Part shown: positions 8,748-18,950 of the stretch, one piece after another | Layout: every line of letters begins with the position of its first letter | Position numbering within the stretch: the stretch's first letter is position 1 | DNA from: Hyphomicrobiales bacterium | GTDB taxonomy: Bacteria > Pseudomonadota > Alphaproteobacteria > Rhizobiales > Beijerinckiaceae | Length of the DNA: 64,000 bases | NCBI GenBank assembly: GCA_027484655.1 | Contig: JAIXSM010000027.1 | Coordinates: 124,001 to 188,000 of the forward strand | Direction: 5' to 3' | The notes under the pieces: generated by a model | What the model was told of the DNA's origin: nothing | Seen by the model: the letters and a program-made list of their open reading frames with translations, nothing else | Database searches by the model: none | Program-made: the position numbers and the translations under genes

Positions 8748-8936
8748 TCAGCCTGTCTTGAGCCAGAGCACGAGCATCATCACGATTACCGCGAGGAGCT
8801 GCAATCCGACGCGCCAGCGCATGAGGGTCTGTGAGAACGAAGGGCTTCCTCCCCGCAGCATGTTGGCCAGGCCGAGCAGGAGGACAAAGGACACAGCGGC
8901 CATCGGGATGACGATGGCGGCGCTCGCGTAGGACAT
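8748..8936 (-). CDS. Twin-transmembrane, HIG1-like small protein
   Basis: This 62-residue protein has two hydrophobic helices (about residues 5-25 and 42-60) joined by a short polar loop with the LANMLRGGSP and TLMRWRVGLQ segments. That layout and the RWRV element resemble HIG1-domain proteins, whose mitochondrial relatives stabilise respiratory supercomplexes. The ATG at 8936 is used because AGAGGT precedes it; an in-frame GTG lies two codons upstream. It is coupled to the adenosyltransferase gene. The fold is clear, but a role in assembling respiratory complexes here is inference. Confidence 0.8.
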   Translation of the reverse strand: MSYASAAIVIPMAAVSFVLLLGLANMLRGGSPSFSQTLMRWRVGLQLLAVIVMMLVLWLKTG

Positions 8937-8987
8937 GGTCACCTCTATGTGCGCACGCTGCTGTTATGTCGCTCGGGACGCCTACGG

Positions 8988-11495
8988 CTAGTAGCGCCGG
9001 AGCAACCGCTCGAAATAGTCCAGTTCGTCGCGTGGGCGGCTTGGATCCCCGAGGCGGCGCCGAAGCTCCTCAAGGACGCGCTGGGCGCGTTGGGCGGCTG
9101 GCGTCCCAACCGGGTCATACTGGCTCCGCGACTGATCGCCGCGCTCCCGCGCCTCGCGCCCGAGCGGATCAGGATTCGCCGAATCACGACTTGAGCGGCC
9201 CTGTCCGTTCGGGTCTCCCTCGCCGGCTTGCTCCCCCGGCTGCGAGCCTTGCTGCATCTGCTGAGCGAGCGACTGGGCGCCCTGGCGCAGCCCTTCGAGG
9301 GCGCGGCCCTGGGACTCGACCGCCTGACCCTGGCCTTCCTGTCCGCGTCCGAGCTGCTGTTCTGCGTCGCGCATGGCGCCCTCGGCATCTTCCAGACCTT
9401 GCTCGGGGCGCATGCCGAACCGACGCATACGTTGCTGCAGATCCTCGAGCTGTTCCCGCAGCGCCTGCTGGCGTTGCTGCAGGCTTTCCGCCTGGTCGCC
9501 CTGCTCCTGACCCTCTTGTTGCCCACGCTGTCGCCGCTGCTGAAAAGTGCGGTCCCGCAGTTCCTGCTGATCCCGCATCATCTGGTCGAGCTGGTTCAGC
9601 GAGCGGTTCATTTCCCGCGACATCTGGTTGCGCCCGTTGTCCCGGCGCGCCGACTGGAGGTTCTGCAAAAGGTTCTGCAATTGTTCGAGCATGCGCTGCG
9701 CGTCGGCCATGTTCCCGGAGCGGGCCATTTTCTCCATCTGGTCGAGCATGCGCTGCAGATCCTGCGAGGTGATCATTCGCTCGTTGGGATCAGGAGCGCT
9801 CTGATCCTGGGCGTTGTCGCGACTCCTCTGCTGCTGATCGGCAAGTTCCTGAAGAAAGCGGTCCAGCGCAGCCCGGAGTTGATCCATCAGCTGTCGGATC
9901 TCGTCTTCTGAGGCTCCGCGCTCCAGCGCCTCCCGAAGCGCCCGCTGGGCAGCCTGCAGATCACGCTCCGCCGCCGAGAGCCCGCCTTCTTCGAGCTGTA
10001 ACGCCATCTGCCACATGAGGTCGGCGACCTCGCGCAAATCATCGTCGGTTTTCGCCGCGGCCAGACGAGAGTCGATTGCCTTGAGTCCGAGGAAATGGCC
10101 TGCAGGAATGGCGAACAGCTCCGGCGCGGTCGTCAGGCCGCGCAGAGCCGAACCCACGCGGCGCCTTTCCTCGGGATACAGAACCAGGGCTCGTCGCTGC
10201 TCAACGAGCGCACGGGCCAATGGATTTACGAACGGACGTTGCGGCAGGACAATTTCAACCCGGTCGCTGCGACCCGTGTTTCCGCCTTCGTCCCGCGCCA
10301 CGATCTCAGCGACAACACGCGCGCCGCCCCATGGGTGGTCGGATAGATCGAGAGTGGTTTCCGCCTCCCCGACGCCTCCGGGGCCTGACGCAAGCGCCAG
10401 AGGCGCGCGCGGCGCTTCCACGAGCGGTCGCGCAGCCGGTCCGCGCCCGCGCATGGACGGTGCGGAAAACTCCAGCTCGGCGCCGACCACGCCGTAGTCA
10501 TCCTCAAGGCGATAACCGAGAGTGACCGCTCCGCGACCGTTGCCGCGGGCCTCTCCCCTCCAGCTTGCGATCGGGGGCCGGTCGGGAATGGCCTGGAGCG
10601 CGAACGCGCCGACTGTCGCCGCGCCGCGGCGGATGATGACGGTCGCGTCGCCCGTGAGCGTCCATCTGCGTTCGCCCTCGGGCGAGCGCGGGGCTGCGTT
10701 CTGGCCTGGCTCCGCTTGAAGCTCCGTCAGTCCGCCCTGGGTCTCCACCGTCACTCCGGACCCGTCCGAAGTGCGCACCACAAGCAAGGATCCGGCGGGA
10801 GCTTCCACCTTTTTCTGGGTGGGTTGCGCGTCTTCTGTCGCAGCGCGCAGAAGCAGCGGCGCGCGTCCGGTGTACGCGGGCGGATCAATCCACGCATCAA
10901 TGCGATAGGCGGCGCCCGCGCGCGCGCCGTCCCGTAAATCGAAGGCGGCGGCGAGCCGCGCGTACTTCTCGGGACCGGCCACGAAGGCCGATGCGACCAC
11001 CCCAACCAGAACCAGCGCCCGAATGGCGAACCGATCCCTCGCCGGCATTGAAGAGGTTGGCGGCGCGACGCGCAGCCTGCTGGTCAGCCGTTGCGCCCGC
11101 TTCTGGTGGATGGCCCAGAGCGCTGCGGCTGCGGGGTCGCCAGCGACGTTGGCCGCGCGATCGTCGAGGGCGGACGCCGGGCGATGGGGCAAGCCTGTGT
11201 CCCTGTCCACACGGCTCAGGGCGTCTGCGCGCCGCGGCCATGAAGCCTGCGCAAGGAGCATCAGAGGCCAGACCAGCGCTGCGGCGGCGGCGGCCAGACC
11301 AGCGATGCGCAACCATTTGGGAGCCGCCAGCCAGACGCCGAACCATGAGACCGTGACGAAAAGGCCGGCGATGACGAACAGGGCTGCAAGCGCAGGCCAT
11401 GTCGCCTCCCACAGGAGGGCGAGGCGCGCCCGTACGATCAGGCGCTCCAGCTCAACGCGGGGCGGGCCGTCGTCCAACTCGGGTCTGCCGCTCAT
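8988..11495 (-). CDS. Large membrane protein, TIGR02302 family
   Basis: This 835-residue protein has two or three N-terminal membrane helices (about residues 30-95), another near residue 165, a large periplasmic beta-rich region, and a long Gln/Arg/Glu-rich coiled-coil from about residue 500 onward with runs such as QQRQQALREQLEDLQQRMRR. This is the architecture of TIGR02302, a family of unknown function largely confined to alphaproteobacteria and usually encoded beside lysA. The start at 11495 (MSGRPELDD) has AAGGAG 7 nt upstream and is preferred over an upstream in-frame ATG. The position next to lysA, which makes lysine from a cell-wall precursor, hints at an envelope role, but that is inference. 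Confidence 0.85.
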   Translation of the reverse strand: MSGRPELDDGPPRVELERLIVRARLALLWEATWPALAALFVIAGLFVTVSWFGVWLAAPKWLRIAGLAAAAAALVWPLMLLAQASWPRRADALSRVDRDTGLPHRPASALDDRAANVAGDPAAAALWAIHQKRAQRLTSRLRVAPPTSSMPARDRFAIRALVLVGVVASAFVAGPEKYARLAAAFDLRDGARAGAAYRIDAWIDPPAYTGRAPLLLRAATEDAQPTQKKVEAPAGSLLVVRTSDGSGVTVETQGGLTELQAEPGQNAAPRSPEGERRWTLTGDATVIIRRGAATVGAFALQAIPDRPPIASWRGEARGNGRGAVTLGYRLEDDYGVVGAELEFSAPSMRGRGPAARPLVEAPRAPLALASGPGGVGEAETTLDLSDHPWGGARVVAEIVARDEGGNTGRSDRVEIVLPQRPFVNPLARALVEQRRALVLYPEERRRVGSALRGLTTAPELFAIPAGHFLGLKAIDSRLAAAKTDDDLREVADLMWQMALQLEEGGLSAAERDLQAAQRALREALERGASEDEIRQLMDQLRAALDRFLQELADQQQRSRDNAQDQSAPDPNERMITSQDLQRMLDQMEKMARSGNMADAQRMLEQLQNLLQNLQSARRDNGRNQMSREMNRSLNQLDQMMRDQQELRDRTFQQRRQRGQQEGQEQGDQAESLQQRQQALREQLEDLQQRMRRFGMRPEQGLEDAEGAMRDAEQQLGRGQEGQGQAVESQGRALEGLRQGAQSLAQQMQQGSQPGEQAGEGDPNGQGRSSRDSANPDPLGREARERGDQSRSQYDPVGTPAAQRAQRVLEELRRRLGDPSRPRDELDYFERLLRRY

Positions 11496-11573
11496 CGACG
11501 CTCCTTCGTGGTCTCCCCAGACTAGCACGGTTGGGGACTTCGGGGAGAATCACAGATGCGACAGTCCGCAGGC

Positions 11574-12845
11574 TCAGCCTTTGAGCCAGTCGGGAATGAC
11601 GTCGCTCCCGATCATCGCCTCATAGGTGGGGCGCGGACGCACCACCGCCCACTGTTCTCCGTCGACCATGACCTCCGGGACAAGCAGGCGCGAATTGTAT
11701 GTTCCGGCCTGAACCGCCCCGTACGCTCCTGCGGACATGATGGCCAGCAGGTCGCCCGGCGCGGGGCGGGCCATCTCGCGCCCTAGCGCCAGATAGTCGC
11801 CCGTCTCGCACACAGGTCCGACAACGTCCGCCGCGATGATCTCCGGATCCGGGACCATCGCCACCGGGAGAATGTCATGGTGGGCGTCATACAGGGTTGG
11901 GCGCACCAGATCGTTCATCGCCGCATCGACGATCACGAACTGCCGGCCCTCGCCCTCCTTGATGTAGATGACGCTGGTGACCAGCACGCCCGCGTTGCCG
12001 ACGAGAAGCCGACCCGGCTCAAACACGAGCTTGCATCCAAGGTTATGCGTGTGCTTCCGAACGACGGCCGCGTACCGTTCCGGGTGATAGGAGGCCGGGT
12101 CTTCGTGCTCATGGTAGGGGATGCCGAGGCCGCCGCCGAGATCCAGATGGTCGATGGCGTGTCCGTCCGCGCGCAACTCGCGCACGAACTCAGCCAGAAG
12201 CGCGAAGGCGTCGTCAAAGGGCTGCAGGTTGGTGATCTGCGAGCCGATGTGCATATCGACGCCGGTGACCAGAATCCCCGGCAGGCGCGCCGCCTCAGCG
12301 TAAACGGCGCGGGCCTTCGAGATGGGAATGCCGAACTTGTTCTCCGACTTTCCGGTCGAAATCTTCTTGTGGGTCTTGGCGTCAACGTCCGGGTTCACGC
12401 GGATGGAAACCCGCGCGGTCGTTCCTTTTTGCGATGCGACACGGGAAATCGCCAGCAATTCCGGCTCGGATTCTACGTTGAAGCACAGGATATCGAGGTC
12501 CAGCGCCAGCGCGATCTCGCGCTCCGTCTTGCCCACGCCCGAGAATGTGACGCGTGATCCGGGAACGCCTGCGGCCTGCGCCCGCAGCAGTTCGCCTTCC
12601 GACACCACGTCCATACCAGCGCCGCGCGCCGCCAGCGTGCGCAGCACCGCCTGATTGGAGTTGGCCTTCATCGCGTAACAGACGAGCGCGTCGAGCCCTG
12701 CGAACGCGTTCTGAAAGACGTCGAAGTGACGAACGATCGTCGCCGTCGAATAACAATAAAACGGCGTTCCAACCTCCGCGGCGATGGAGCGCAGATCGAC
12801 GCCCTCCGCGCGCATGAACCCATCGACGTGCTTGAAGTGATGCAT
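11574..12845 (-). CDS. lysA: Diaminopimelate decarboxylase
   Basis: This 423-residue PLP enzyme removes CO2 from meso-diaminopimelate, the last step of lysine synthesis. It begins with the family segment GTPFYCYSTATI, carries the PLP lysine in VCYAMKANSNQAVL, the HIGSQI substrate segment, the glycine-rich phosphate site LDLGGGLGIPY, and the C-terminal GPVCETGDYLA with the active-site cysteine supplied to the partner subunit, then GAYGAVQAGTYNSR. The length is normal. It follows lptM by 15 nt on the same strand, so argH-lptM-lysA is probably one transcript. Confidence 0.96.
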   Translation of the reverse strand: MHHFKHVDGFMRAEGVDLRSIAAEVGTPFYCYSTATIVRHFDVFQNAFAGLDALVCYAMKANSNQAVLRTLAARGAGMDVVSEGELLRAQAAGVPGSRVTFSGVGKTEREIALALDLDILCFNVESEPELLAISRVASQKGTTARVSIRVNPDVDAKTHKKISTGKSENKFGIPISKARAVYAEAARLPGILVTGVDMHIGSQITNLQPFDDAFALLAEFVRELRADGHAIDHLDLGGGLGIPYHEHEDPASYHPERYAAVVRKHTHNLGCKLVFEPGRLLVGNAGVLVTSVIYIKEGEGRQFVIVDAAMNDLVRPTLYDAHHDILPVAMVPDPEIIAADVVGPVCETGDYLALGREMARPAPGDLLAIMSAGAYGAVQAGTYNSRLLVPEVMVDGEQWAVVRPRPTYEAMIGSDVIPDWLKG

Positions 12846-12860
12846 CGAACAGCCAGGCTT

Positions 12861-13100
12861 TCAGAGAATGGCGTCAAGGATGAAGGGCCGCTGGGGCGGC
12901 TTTGCGGCTGAGGAAGAATCGTCCTCGGTTCCAGCCGAACGCTGCGCCGCGCCGCCTTGCCCGGCTGCGTTGGCGGGGCGGGCTCCTTCGGGCGCCTCAA
13001 GCGCCCCCTTGCGTCCACACCCGGCGAGGGGCGCCGCCAGCGCAATCGCTACAAACATGAGCAAGGCGTTACGAGAGGTTTTCAGGTTCAGCACGCGCAT
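12861..13100 (-). CDS. lptM: Small lipoprotein, LptM (YifL) family
   Basis: This 79-residue lipoprotein precursor has a short signal peptide ending in the lipobox LAGCGRKGAL, then a low-complexity Ala/Pro/Gly tail. The CGRKGxL core right after the acylated cysteine is the mark of LptM, which in E. coli assists maturation of the LptD/E lipopolysaccharide translocon at the outer membrane. The start at 13100 (MRVLNLKTSRNALL) is preferred over an upstream in-frame codon because it gives a proper lipoprotein signal. It lies between argH and lysA, and lptM is beside lysA or dapF in many proteobacteria. Confidence 0.85.
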   Translation of the reverse strand: MRVLNLKTSRNALLMFVAIALAAPLAGCGRKGALEAPEGARPANAAGQGGAAQRSAGTEDDSSSAAKPPQRPFILDAIL

Positions 13101-13181
13101 TCTCCGTATTGCAGGCGATCGCCCGCTCCGTCTCATCCCGACTAGACCAGACCGGACCGTGGAAGGGTGCGGCTGTTTGCC

Positions 13182-14564
13182 TCACGAGGCAAGAGCCGCC
13201 AGCCAACGATCCGCCTGGGCGATGACGTTGGCGGGCGACGTGCCGCCATAGCTCGTGCGGCTGCGGACCGACTGATCCACCCCCAACACCGAGAACACCT
13301 CGGTTGTGATCCGCGGCTCGACCGACTGCATTTGGGCGAGAGACAGATCCTCCAGCCCGGTCCCCTGCTCGGATGCGATCCGCACGAGGCTGCCCGTGAC
13401 ATGGTGCGCCTGCCGGAAGGGCAGGCCCAGCGCCCGCACCAGCCAGTCGGCGAGGTCCGTCGCCGTGGCGAAGCCGGCGCCCGCCGAACTCTTCATGCGC
13501 TCCGTTGATGGAATCATGTCGCGGACCATCCCCTCGGTCGCGGCGATGCAAAGCGAAAGCGCGTGGAGGGCGTCGAACGTCCCCTCCTTGTCTTCCTGCA
13601 TGTCTTTCGAATAGGCGAGCGGAAGCCCCTTCATCACCGTCAGGATTCCCATCAGGGCGCCGAAGACGCGGCCGCTCTTGCCGCGCACAAGCTCCGCCGC
13701 GTCAGGATTGCGCTTCTGCGGCATGATGGACGAGCCCGTGGTGAACTTGTCCGAGAGCGTGACGAACCCGAACTGGGGCGTGACCCACAAGACGATTTCT
13801 TCCGCGAGCCGGGACAGGTGCACGGCGCAAATGGAGGCCGCAGCCAGCGTCTCCATAACGAAGTCGCGGTCAGAGACGCTGTCGATCGAGTTGGCGGTGG
13901 GCCGGTCGAACTCAAGCGCTTTGGCCGTCATCTCCCGATCGATGGGGAACGACGTGCCAGCCAGCGCGGCAGCCCCAAGCGGGCATTCGTTCAGCCGCTT
14001 GCGGGCGTCTGCAAAGCGGCCCCGATCGCGGCCCAACATCTCGACGTAGGCGAGCAGATGGTGTCCAAACGTCACAGGTTGAGCCGACTGCATATGCGTG
14101 AAGCCGGGCATGACGGCGCCCGCGTTTTCGCGCGCCTTTTCGGCCATGGCCCGCTGCAGGCTGCGAAGCTGCTGCTCGATCTGGTCGATGGCGTCGCGCA
14201 CCCAGAGGCGAAAATCCAGCGCCACCTGATCGTTACGCGAGCGCGCGGTGTGCAGGCGTCCGGCGCTCGGGCCGATGATGTCGGCGAGGCGCGCCTCCAC
14301 GTTCATGTGGATGTCCTCGAGCGCCCGGGAAAACGTGAACTCACCGGTCTCGATCTCCCGCGCGACCTGGTCGAGCCCGCGGGTAATGGCCTCCGCATCC
14401 TCGGCCCCCACGATCCCGCGAGCGGCGAGCATGGCGACGTGCGCCTTTGAGCCGCGGATGTCCTGGGCGGCGAAACGGTAGTCGAAACCGATGGAGGCGT
14501 TTATCTCCTCCATGATGGCGTCCGGCGCGCTGGAGAAGCGGCCGCCCCACATCTGATTGCTCAT
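13182..14564 (-). CDS. argH: Argininosuccinate lyase
   Basis: This 460-residue enzyme splits argininosuccinate into arginine and fumarate, the final step of arginine synthesis. It has the N-terminal [13 protein letters not shown], the [12 protein letters not shown] segment, [16 protein letters not shown], and the fumarase/aspartase superfamily signature [12 protein letters not shown] holding the catalytic serine. The start at 14564 has AGGCGG a few bases upstream and matches the family start. Its start codon is only 30 nt from that of the divergent tlpA, so its promoter probably lies within the tlpA coding region. It is followed by lptM and lysA. Confidence 0.96.
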   Translation of the reverse strand: MSNQMWGGRFSSAPDAIMEEINASIGFDYRFAAQDIRGSKAHVAMLAARGIVGAEDAEAITRGLDQVAREIETGEFTFSRALEDIHMNVEARLADIIGPSAGRLHTARSRNDQVALDFRLWVRDAIDQIEQQLRSLQRAMAEKARENAGAVMPGFTHMQSAQPVTFGHHLLAYVEMLGRDRGRFADARKRLNECPLGAAALAGTSFPIDREMTAKALEFDRPTANSIDSVSDRDFVMETLAAASICAVHLSRLAEEIVLWVTPQFGFVTLSDKFTTGSSIMPQKRNPDAAELVRGKSGRVFGALMGILTVMKGLPLAYSKDMQEDKEGTFDALHALSLCIAATEGMVRDMIPSTERMKSSAGAGFATATDLADWLVRALGLPFRQAHHVTGSLVRIASEQGTGLEDLSLAQMQSVEPRITTEVFSVLGVDQSVRSRTSYGGTSPANVIAQADRWLAALAS

Positions 14565-14594
14565 TTGCCGCCTTTCAAGCAAGAAAGCGTCCAC

Positions 14595-15257
14595 ATGACC
14601 GACACCGGACAGACTCCGAAATCCCGCGCCCCGTCGGGTCTATTCAAGCGGGTCGCCCTGGGCCTCGGGGCGGCCGTGGCGGTTCTCGGCGTCCTATACG
14701 GGACTATGCCGCAGATCGGCAAGGAAAGCGCGGGGGCGTGCGCGGCTTCGGCGGACGCCGCGCGTCGCATCGCGCCTTACGCCAGGGGCGAAGTCGCTTC
14801 GCTGGTCGTCGCCAAAAACCCGACGCCGGCCGTTCCGATCGCGTTCGACGGGCCCGACGGAGCGCGGCTCGGTCTGGAGAACTTCCGCGGCAAGGCGGTG
14901 CTCGTCAACCTGTGGGCCACGTGGTGCTTGCCTTGCAGGGCGGAAATGCCCGCGCTCGACCGCCTCCAGGCCAAGCTCGGCGGGGATGCTTTCGAGGTTG
15001 TGACGATCAACATCGACACCGCACGGCTCGAGCGCCGCGAGGCCTTCTGGAAGGAGACAGGGCTGTCCTCACTGACTTTTTACTCGGACCAGAAAGCTGA
15101 TGTCTTCCAGACGCTCAAGCGCGCGGGAAAGGCGGTTGGCCTTCCCACCACACTGCTGATTGACTCAAAAGGGTGTGAGGTCGGTGTGATGGCGGGTCCG
15201 GCGGAATGGGACTCAGAGGACGCGGTTCGTCTTGTGTCAGCTTTACTTGACAAATAG
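14595..15257 (+). CDS. tlpA: Membrane-anchored thiol:disulfide oxidoreductase TlpA
   Basis: This 220-residue protein has an uncleaved N-terminal membrane anchor (about residues 18-40) and a periplasmic thioredoxin fold with active site [15 protein letters not shown]. It resembles Bradyrhizobium TlpA, which reduces copper-binding thiols of the Sco-type chaperone and of subunit II of aa3 oxidase. A second cysteine pair (about Cys38 and Cys179) could form a structural disulfide as reported for TlpA. The position divergent from argH-lptM-lysA supports the family assignment. There is no ccm gene next to it, so a role in cytochrome c thiol reduction, though possible, is less likely than oxidase assembly. 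Confidence 0.85.
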   Translation: MTDTGQTPKSRAPSGLFKRVALGLGAAVAVLGVLYGTMPQIGKESAGACAASADAARRIAPYARGEVASLVVAKNPTPAVPIAFDGPDGARLGLENFRGKAVLVNLWATWCLPCRAEMPALDRLQAKLGGDAFEVVTINIDTARLERREAFWKETGLSSLTFYSDQKADVFQTLKRAGKAVGLPTTLLIDSKGCEVGVMAGPAEWDSEDAVRLVSALLDK

Positions 15258-15374
15258 GAGATAAGCTCACTTGACACTTCGGTTGCTCAGGTCGTCCAGA
15301 GCTTTGGTCGATGTTGCGGCCCCCGCAGGTTTCGATTAGTTAAGCCAACCGATCTTCCCGTTCAGAGGCGCCAG

Positions 15375-15788
15375 ATGGCACGTACAGACCAGAGCCCGAT
15401 CGCGCACGAGAATCGCCGACCGCTCTCTCCGCATCTTCAAGTTTACCGGTTCGCTCTGACCATGGCGATGTCCATTGCGCATCGAATCACGGGCGTCGGG
15501 CTTTACCTGGGAACCGTTCTTCTTGCCTGGTGGCTTGTGGCCGCCGCCACGGACGCCGCGGCCTTCGCGACCGTTTCATGGTTCATGGGCACGATTTTCG
15601 GCCGTCTGATCCTGTTCGGGTTCACGTGGGCGTTGTTTCATCACATGCTCGGCGGCGTGCGGCACTTCATCTGGGACGCCGGATACGGCATGGACCATCC
15701 CCATCGCGAGTACCTTGCCAAGGGCACCTTGATCGGCGGCGTTGTGCTGACGGTGCTGGTCTGGATCGCCGCTTACGCGGTCCGCTGA
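15375..15788 (+). CDS. sdhC: Succinate dehydrogenase cytochrome b556 subunit
   Basis: This 137-residue membrane anchor of complex II binds heme b and ubiquinone. The N-terminal RPLSPHLQVYRFALTMAMS followed by SIAHRITGVGLYLG is the SdhC signature with quinone-site Ser and Arg residues, and the heme-ligand histidine lies in LFHHMLGGVRHFIWDAG. Three transmembrane helices are visible. It opens the sdhCDAB operon after a 117-nt gap from tlpA, and that gap should hold the operon promoter. A TTGACA at about 15284-15289 is a candidate -35 box, but I see no convincing -10 behind it. Confidence 0.95.
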   Translation: MARTDQSPIAHENRRPLSPHLQVYRFALTMAMSIAHRITGVGLYLGTVLLAWWLVAAATDAAAFATVSWFMGTIFGRLILFGFTWALFHHMLGGVRHFIWDAGYGMDHPHREYLAKGTLIGGVVLTVLVWIAAYAVR

Positions 15789-15804
15789 GGTCGGGAGCTA
15801 CATT

Positions 15805-16197
15805 ATGGACAAGAACACCGCCTCGATGCGCACAGCGGCCTCGAAGGTCCGCCATCTCGGATCCGCCCGCTCCGGAACGCAGCACGCCTGGCGCATGCGC
15901 GTCACCTCGTTCGCGCTGCTTCCGTTGAGCGTGGCGTTCATCTGGATCGTCCTGAGCCTCGTCGGCAAGGACTACGCGACCGTGCGTGCGACCCTCGGGA
16001 GCCCGTTCGTCGCCATCGTCATGCTGCTCTTCGTGCCCACCAGCGTCTATCACATGATGCTGGGCATGCAGACCATCATCGAGGACTACGTTCACGGCGA
16101 GCACGCCAAGACGTGGTCCCTCCTCGCCAACATGTTCTTCTGCGCTGTGGTTGGGCTCGCGACAGTCTACGCGATCCTGCGCCTCAGCTTCATGTGA
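15805..16197 (+). CDS. sdhD: Succinate dehydrogenase hydrophobic membrane anchor
   Basis: This 130-residue partner of SdhC completes the heme and quinone site of complex II. After a polar N-terminus carrying HLGSARSGTQHAWRMRVTS, a typical alphaproteobacterial SdhD segment, three membrane helices follow; YHMMLGMQTIIEDYVHGEHAK contains the histidine expected as second heme ligand and the DY motif of the quinone site. It starts 16 nt after sdhC with GGAG upstream. Confidence 0.94.
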   Translation: MDKNTASMRTAASKVRHLGSARSGTQHAWRMRVTSFALLPLSVAFIWIVLSLVGKDYATVRATLGSPFVAIVMLLFVPTSVYHMMLGMQTIIEDYVHGEHAKTWSLLANMFFCAVVGLATVYAILRLSFM

Positions 16198-16236
16198 TCA
16201 ACGTCTGACATAGATCAGCCGCCAAGGGGTAACTTC

Positions 16237-18075
16237 ATGGCCAACGCTACGGCTACCAATGGTTCAACCGCTCCGGGCATCAACGGCGCGGCCTATCCCA
16301 TCACCGACCACACGTTCGACGTCGTGGTGGTGGGCGCCGGCGGCGCCGGGCTGCGCGCAACGGTGGGCTGCTCGCAGGCGGGCCTGCGCACAGCGTGCAT
16401 CTCGAAGGTGTTCCCGACCCGCTCGCATACTGTGGCCGCCCAGGGCGGCATCTCAGCGGCGCTGGGCAACATGGGCCCCGACGACTGGCGCTGGCACATG
16501 TATGACACCGTGAAGGGCTCCGACTGGCTCGGCGACCAGGACTCCATCGAATATCTGTGCCGCAACGCTCCCGCCGCAGTGTACGAACTGGAGCACTGGG
16601 GCGTGCCCTTCTCCCGCACCGAGGAAGGCAAGATTTACCAGCGTCCGTTCGGCGGCATGACCACCGATTATGGCAAGGGCACCGCCCAGCGCACCTGCGC
16701 CGCCGCCGACCGCACGGGCCACGCGATCCTGCACACGCTCTACGGGCAGGCGGTGCGCAACCGCACCGAGTTTTTCATCGAGTACTTCGCCATCGATCTG
16801 ATTATGGACGAGGATGGCCGTTGCCGCGGCGTCGTCTGCATCAAGATGGATGATGGAACGATTCATCGCTTCCGCTCATCGCTGACGATTCTGGCCACCG
16901 GCGGCTATGGCCGCGCCTACTTCTCGGCGACGTCCGCGCACACCTGCACGGGCGATGGCAACGCCATGGCGCTGCGCGCCGGCCTGCCGCTGCAGGACAT
17001 GGAGTTCGTGCAGTTCCATCCGACGGGCATCTACGGTTCGGGCTGCCTCATCACCGAGGGCGCGCGCGGCGAGGGCGGCTACGTCACCAACGCGAAGGGC
17101 GAGCGCTTCATGGAGCGTTACGCGCCCTCTGCCAAGGATCTGGCCTCCCGCGACGTTGTGTCCCGCGCCATGACCATCGAGATCCGCGAGGGCCGCGGCG
17201 TCGGCAAGGATGCGGATCACATCCACCTGCACCTCGAGCACCTTGATCCGAAGATCCTGCACGAGCGCCTGCCCGGCATCTCGGAGAGCGCGCGGATCTT
17301 CGCCGGCGTGGACGTCACGAAGGAGCCGATCCCGGTTCTGCCGACCGTCCACTACAACATGGGCGGCATCCCGACGAACTATCACGGCGAGGTCGTCACC
17401 AAGAAGGCCGGCGATCCCGATTACATTGTGCCGGGCCTGATGGCGCTGGGCGAGGCGGCCTGCGTGTCGATCCACGGCGCGAACCGCCTTGGATCGAACT
17501 CGCTCATCGACCTCGTGGTCTTCGGCCGAGCGGCGGGCATGCGCGCCGCCGAGATCGTCAAGCCGGGCGAGAAGCAGGCCGAGCTGCCGAAGGACTCTGC
17601 GGACCTCGCGCTGTCGCGCCTCGACCGCTACCGCTGGTCGAAGGGTGGCACGCCGACCGCGCAGCTGCGCGAGAAGATGCAACGCACCATGCAGAACAAC
17701 TGCGCGGTGTTCCGCACGGGCGAAGTTCTTGAGGAGGGCTCAAAGCTCATCCACGACGTGTGGCAGGGCATTGGCGACGTGGCCATCACCGACCGTTCGC
17801 TGATCTGGAACTCGGACCTCATTGAGACGATGGAGTTCGACAACCTGATCATCCAGGCCGTGGTGACGATGGACTCCGCTGTCGAGCGCAAGGAAAGCCG
17901 CGGCGCCCACGCCCGTGAGGATTTCCCGGATCGCGACGACGCGAGCTGGATGAAGCATACGCTTGCCTGGGCCAGCGACGAGACAAAGCGCGTCTCCATC
18001 GACTTCCGTCCGGTGCACACCTACACGATGACCAACGAAATCAGCTACATCGAGCCCAAGGCGCGCGTGTACTGA
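16237..18075 (+). CDS. sdhA: Succinate dehydrogenase flavoprotein subunit
   Basis: This 612-residue catalytic subunit oxidises succinate to fumarate on covalently bound FAD. Present are the FAD dinucleotide motif [15 protein letters not shown], the covalent-flavin histidine in [17 protein letters not shown], the active-site [14 protein letters not shown], the EGARGEGG loop, and the [19 protein letters not shown] segment near the C-terminal part. The full length matches the family. It lies 39 nt after sdhD and 15 nt before sdhB. Codon use is strongly biased to C/G at third positions, as expected for a highly expressed gene. Confidence 0.97.
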   Translation: MANATATNGSTAPGINGAAYPITDHTFDVVVVGAGGAGLRATVGCSQAGLRTACISKVFPTRSHTVAAQGGISAALGNMGPDDWRWHMYDTVKGSDWLGDQDSIEYLCRNAPAAVYELEHWGVPFSRTEEGKIYQRPFGGMTTDYGKGTAQRTCAAADRTGHAILHTLYGQAVRNRTEFFIEYFAIDLIMDEDGRCRGVVCIKMDDGTIHRFRSSLTILATGGYGRAYFSATSAHTCTGDGNAMALRAGLPLQDMEFVQFHPTGIYGSGCLITEGARGEGGYVTNAKGERFMERYAPSAKDLASRDVVSRAMTIEIREGRGVGKDADHIHLHLEHLDPKILHERLPGISESARIFAGVDVTKEPIPVLPTVHYNMGGIPTNYHGEVVTKKAGDPDYIVPGLMALGEAACVSIHGANRLGSNSLIDLVVFGRAAGMRAAEIVKPGEKQAELPKDSADLALSRLDRYRWSKGGTPTAQLREKMQRTMQNNCAVFRTGEVLEEGSKLIHDVWQGIGDVAITDRSLIWNSDLIETMEFDNLIIQAVVTMDSAVERKESRGAHAREDFPDRDDASWMKHTLAWASDETKRVSIDFRPVHTYTMTNEISYIEPKARVY

Positions 18076-18090
18076 CGCGGAGAGGCAGCA

Positions 18091-18870
18091 ATGGTCGAAT
18101 TCGCTCTTCCCAAAAACTCGCGCCCGGTGGCCGGCAAGACCTGGCCGCGTCCCGCCGGCGCCACGAACGTCCGCGAGTTCCGTGTCTATCGCTGGAACCC
18201 CGAGGACGGGCAGAACCCGCGCACCGACACGTACTTCGTCGATATGGACGACTGCGGTCCGATGGTTCTGGACGCTATCATCTGGATCAAGAACAAGGTT
18301 GATCCGACGCTGACGTTCCGCCGTTCGTGCCGCGAAGGCATCTGCGGTTCGTGCGCCATGAACATCGACGGCACGAACACGCTTGCGTGTACGAAGGACA
18401 TGGCGACGATCTCCGGCGCGGTGAAGATCTACCCGCTGCCGCACATGAAGGTGATCAAGGATCTCGTCCCTGATCTCACGACTTTTTATGCGCAGCACGC
18501 CTCTATCGAACCGTGGCTGAAGACGGACACGCCCCAGCCGGAGCGCGAGTGGGCTCAGTCTCCGGGCGACCGCGCCAAGCTCGACGGCCTCTACGAGTGC
18601 ATCCTGTGCGCTTGTTGCTCGACCTCGTGCCCGAGCTACTGGTGGAACGGCGACCGCTATCTGGGCCCCGCCGCTCTCCTCCAGGCTTACCGCTGGCTTG
18701 CTGACTCGCGCGATGAAGCGACGGGAGATCGCCTCGACAATCTCGAGGATCCCTTCCGCCTCTATCGCTGCCACACCATCATGAACTGCGCCAAGACCTG
18801 CCCGAAGGGTCTGAACCCGGCGAAGGCCATCGCCGAAATCAAGAACATGATGATTTCGCGTCAGGTCTGA
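18091..18870 (+). CDS. sdhB: Succinate dehydrogenase iron-sulfur subunit
   Basis: This 259-residue electron-wire subunit of complex II has three clusters: the plant-type 2Fe-2S motif in [16 protein letters not shown], the 4Fe-4S motif [18 protein letters not shown], and the 3Fe-4S motif around [21 protein letters not shown]. Length and motif spacing are normal. It is the last gene of sdhCDAB; an 80-nt gap then precedes zapE. Confidence 0.97.
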   Translation: MVEFALPKNSRPVAGKTWPRPAGATNVREFRVYRWNPEDGQNPRTDTYFVDMDDCGPMVLDAIIWIKNKVDPTLTFRRSCREGICGSCAMNIDGTNTLACTKDMATISGAVKIYPLPHMKVIKDLVPDLTTFYAQHASIEPWLKTDTPQPEREWAQSPGDRAKLDGLYECILCACCSTSCPSYWWNGDRYLGPAALLQAYRWLADSRDEATGDRLDNLEDPFRLYRCHTIMNCAKTCPKGLNPAKAIAEIKNMMISRQV

Positions 18871-18950
18871 CGCGCGATACGCGAGACGATCTTTCATCGG
18901 CCGGGACCGCAAGGTTCCGGCCGTTTCGTTTCGTCGCGCTCAACCGTCTC

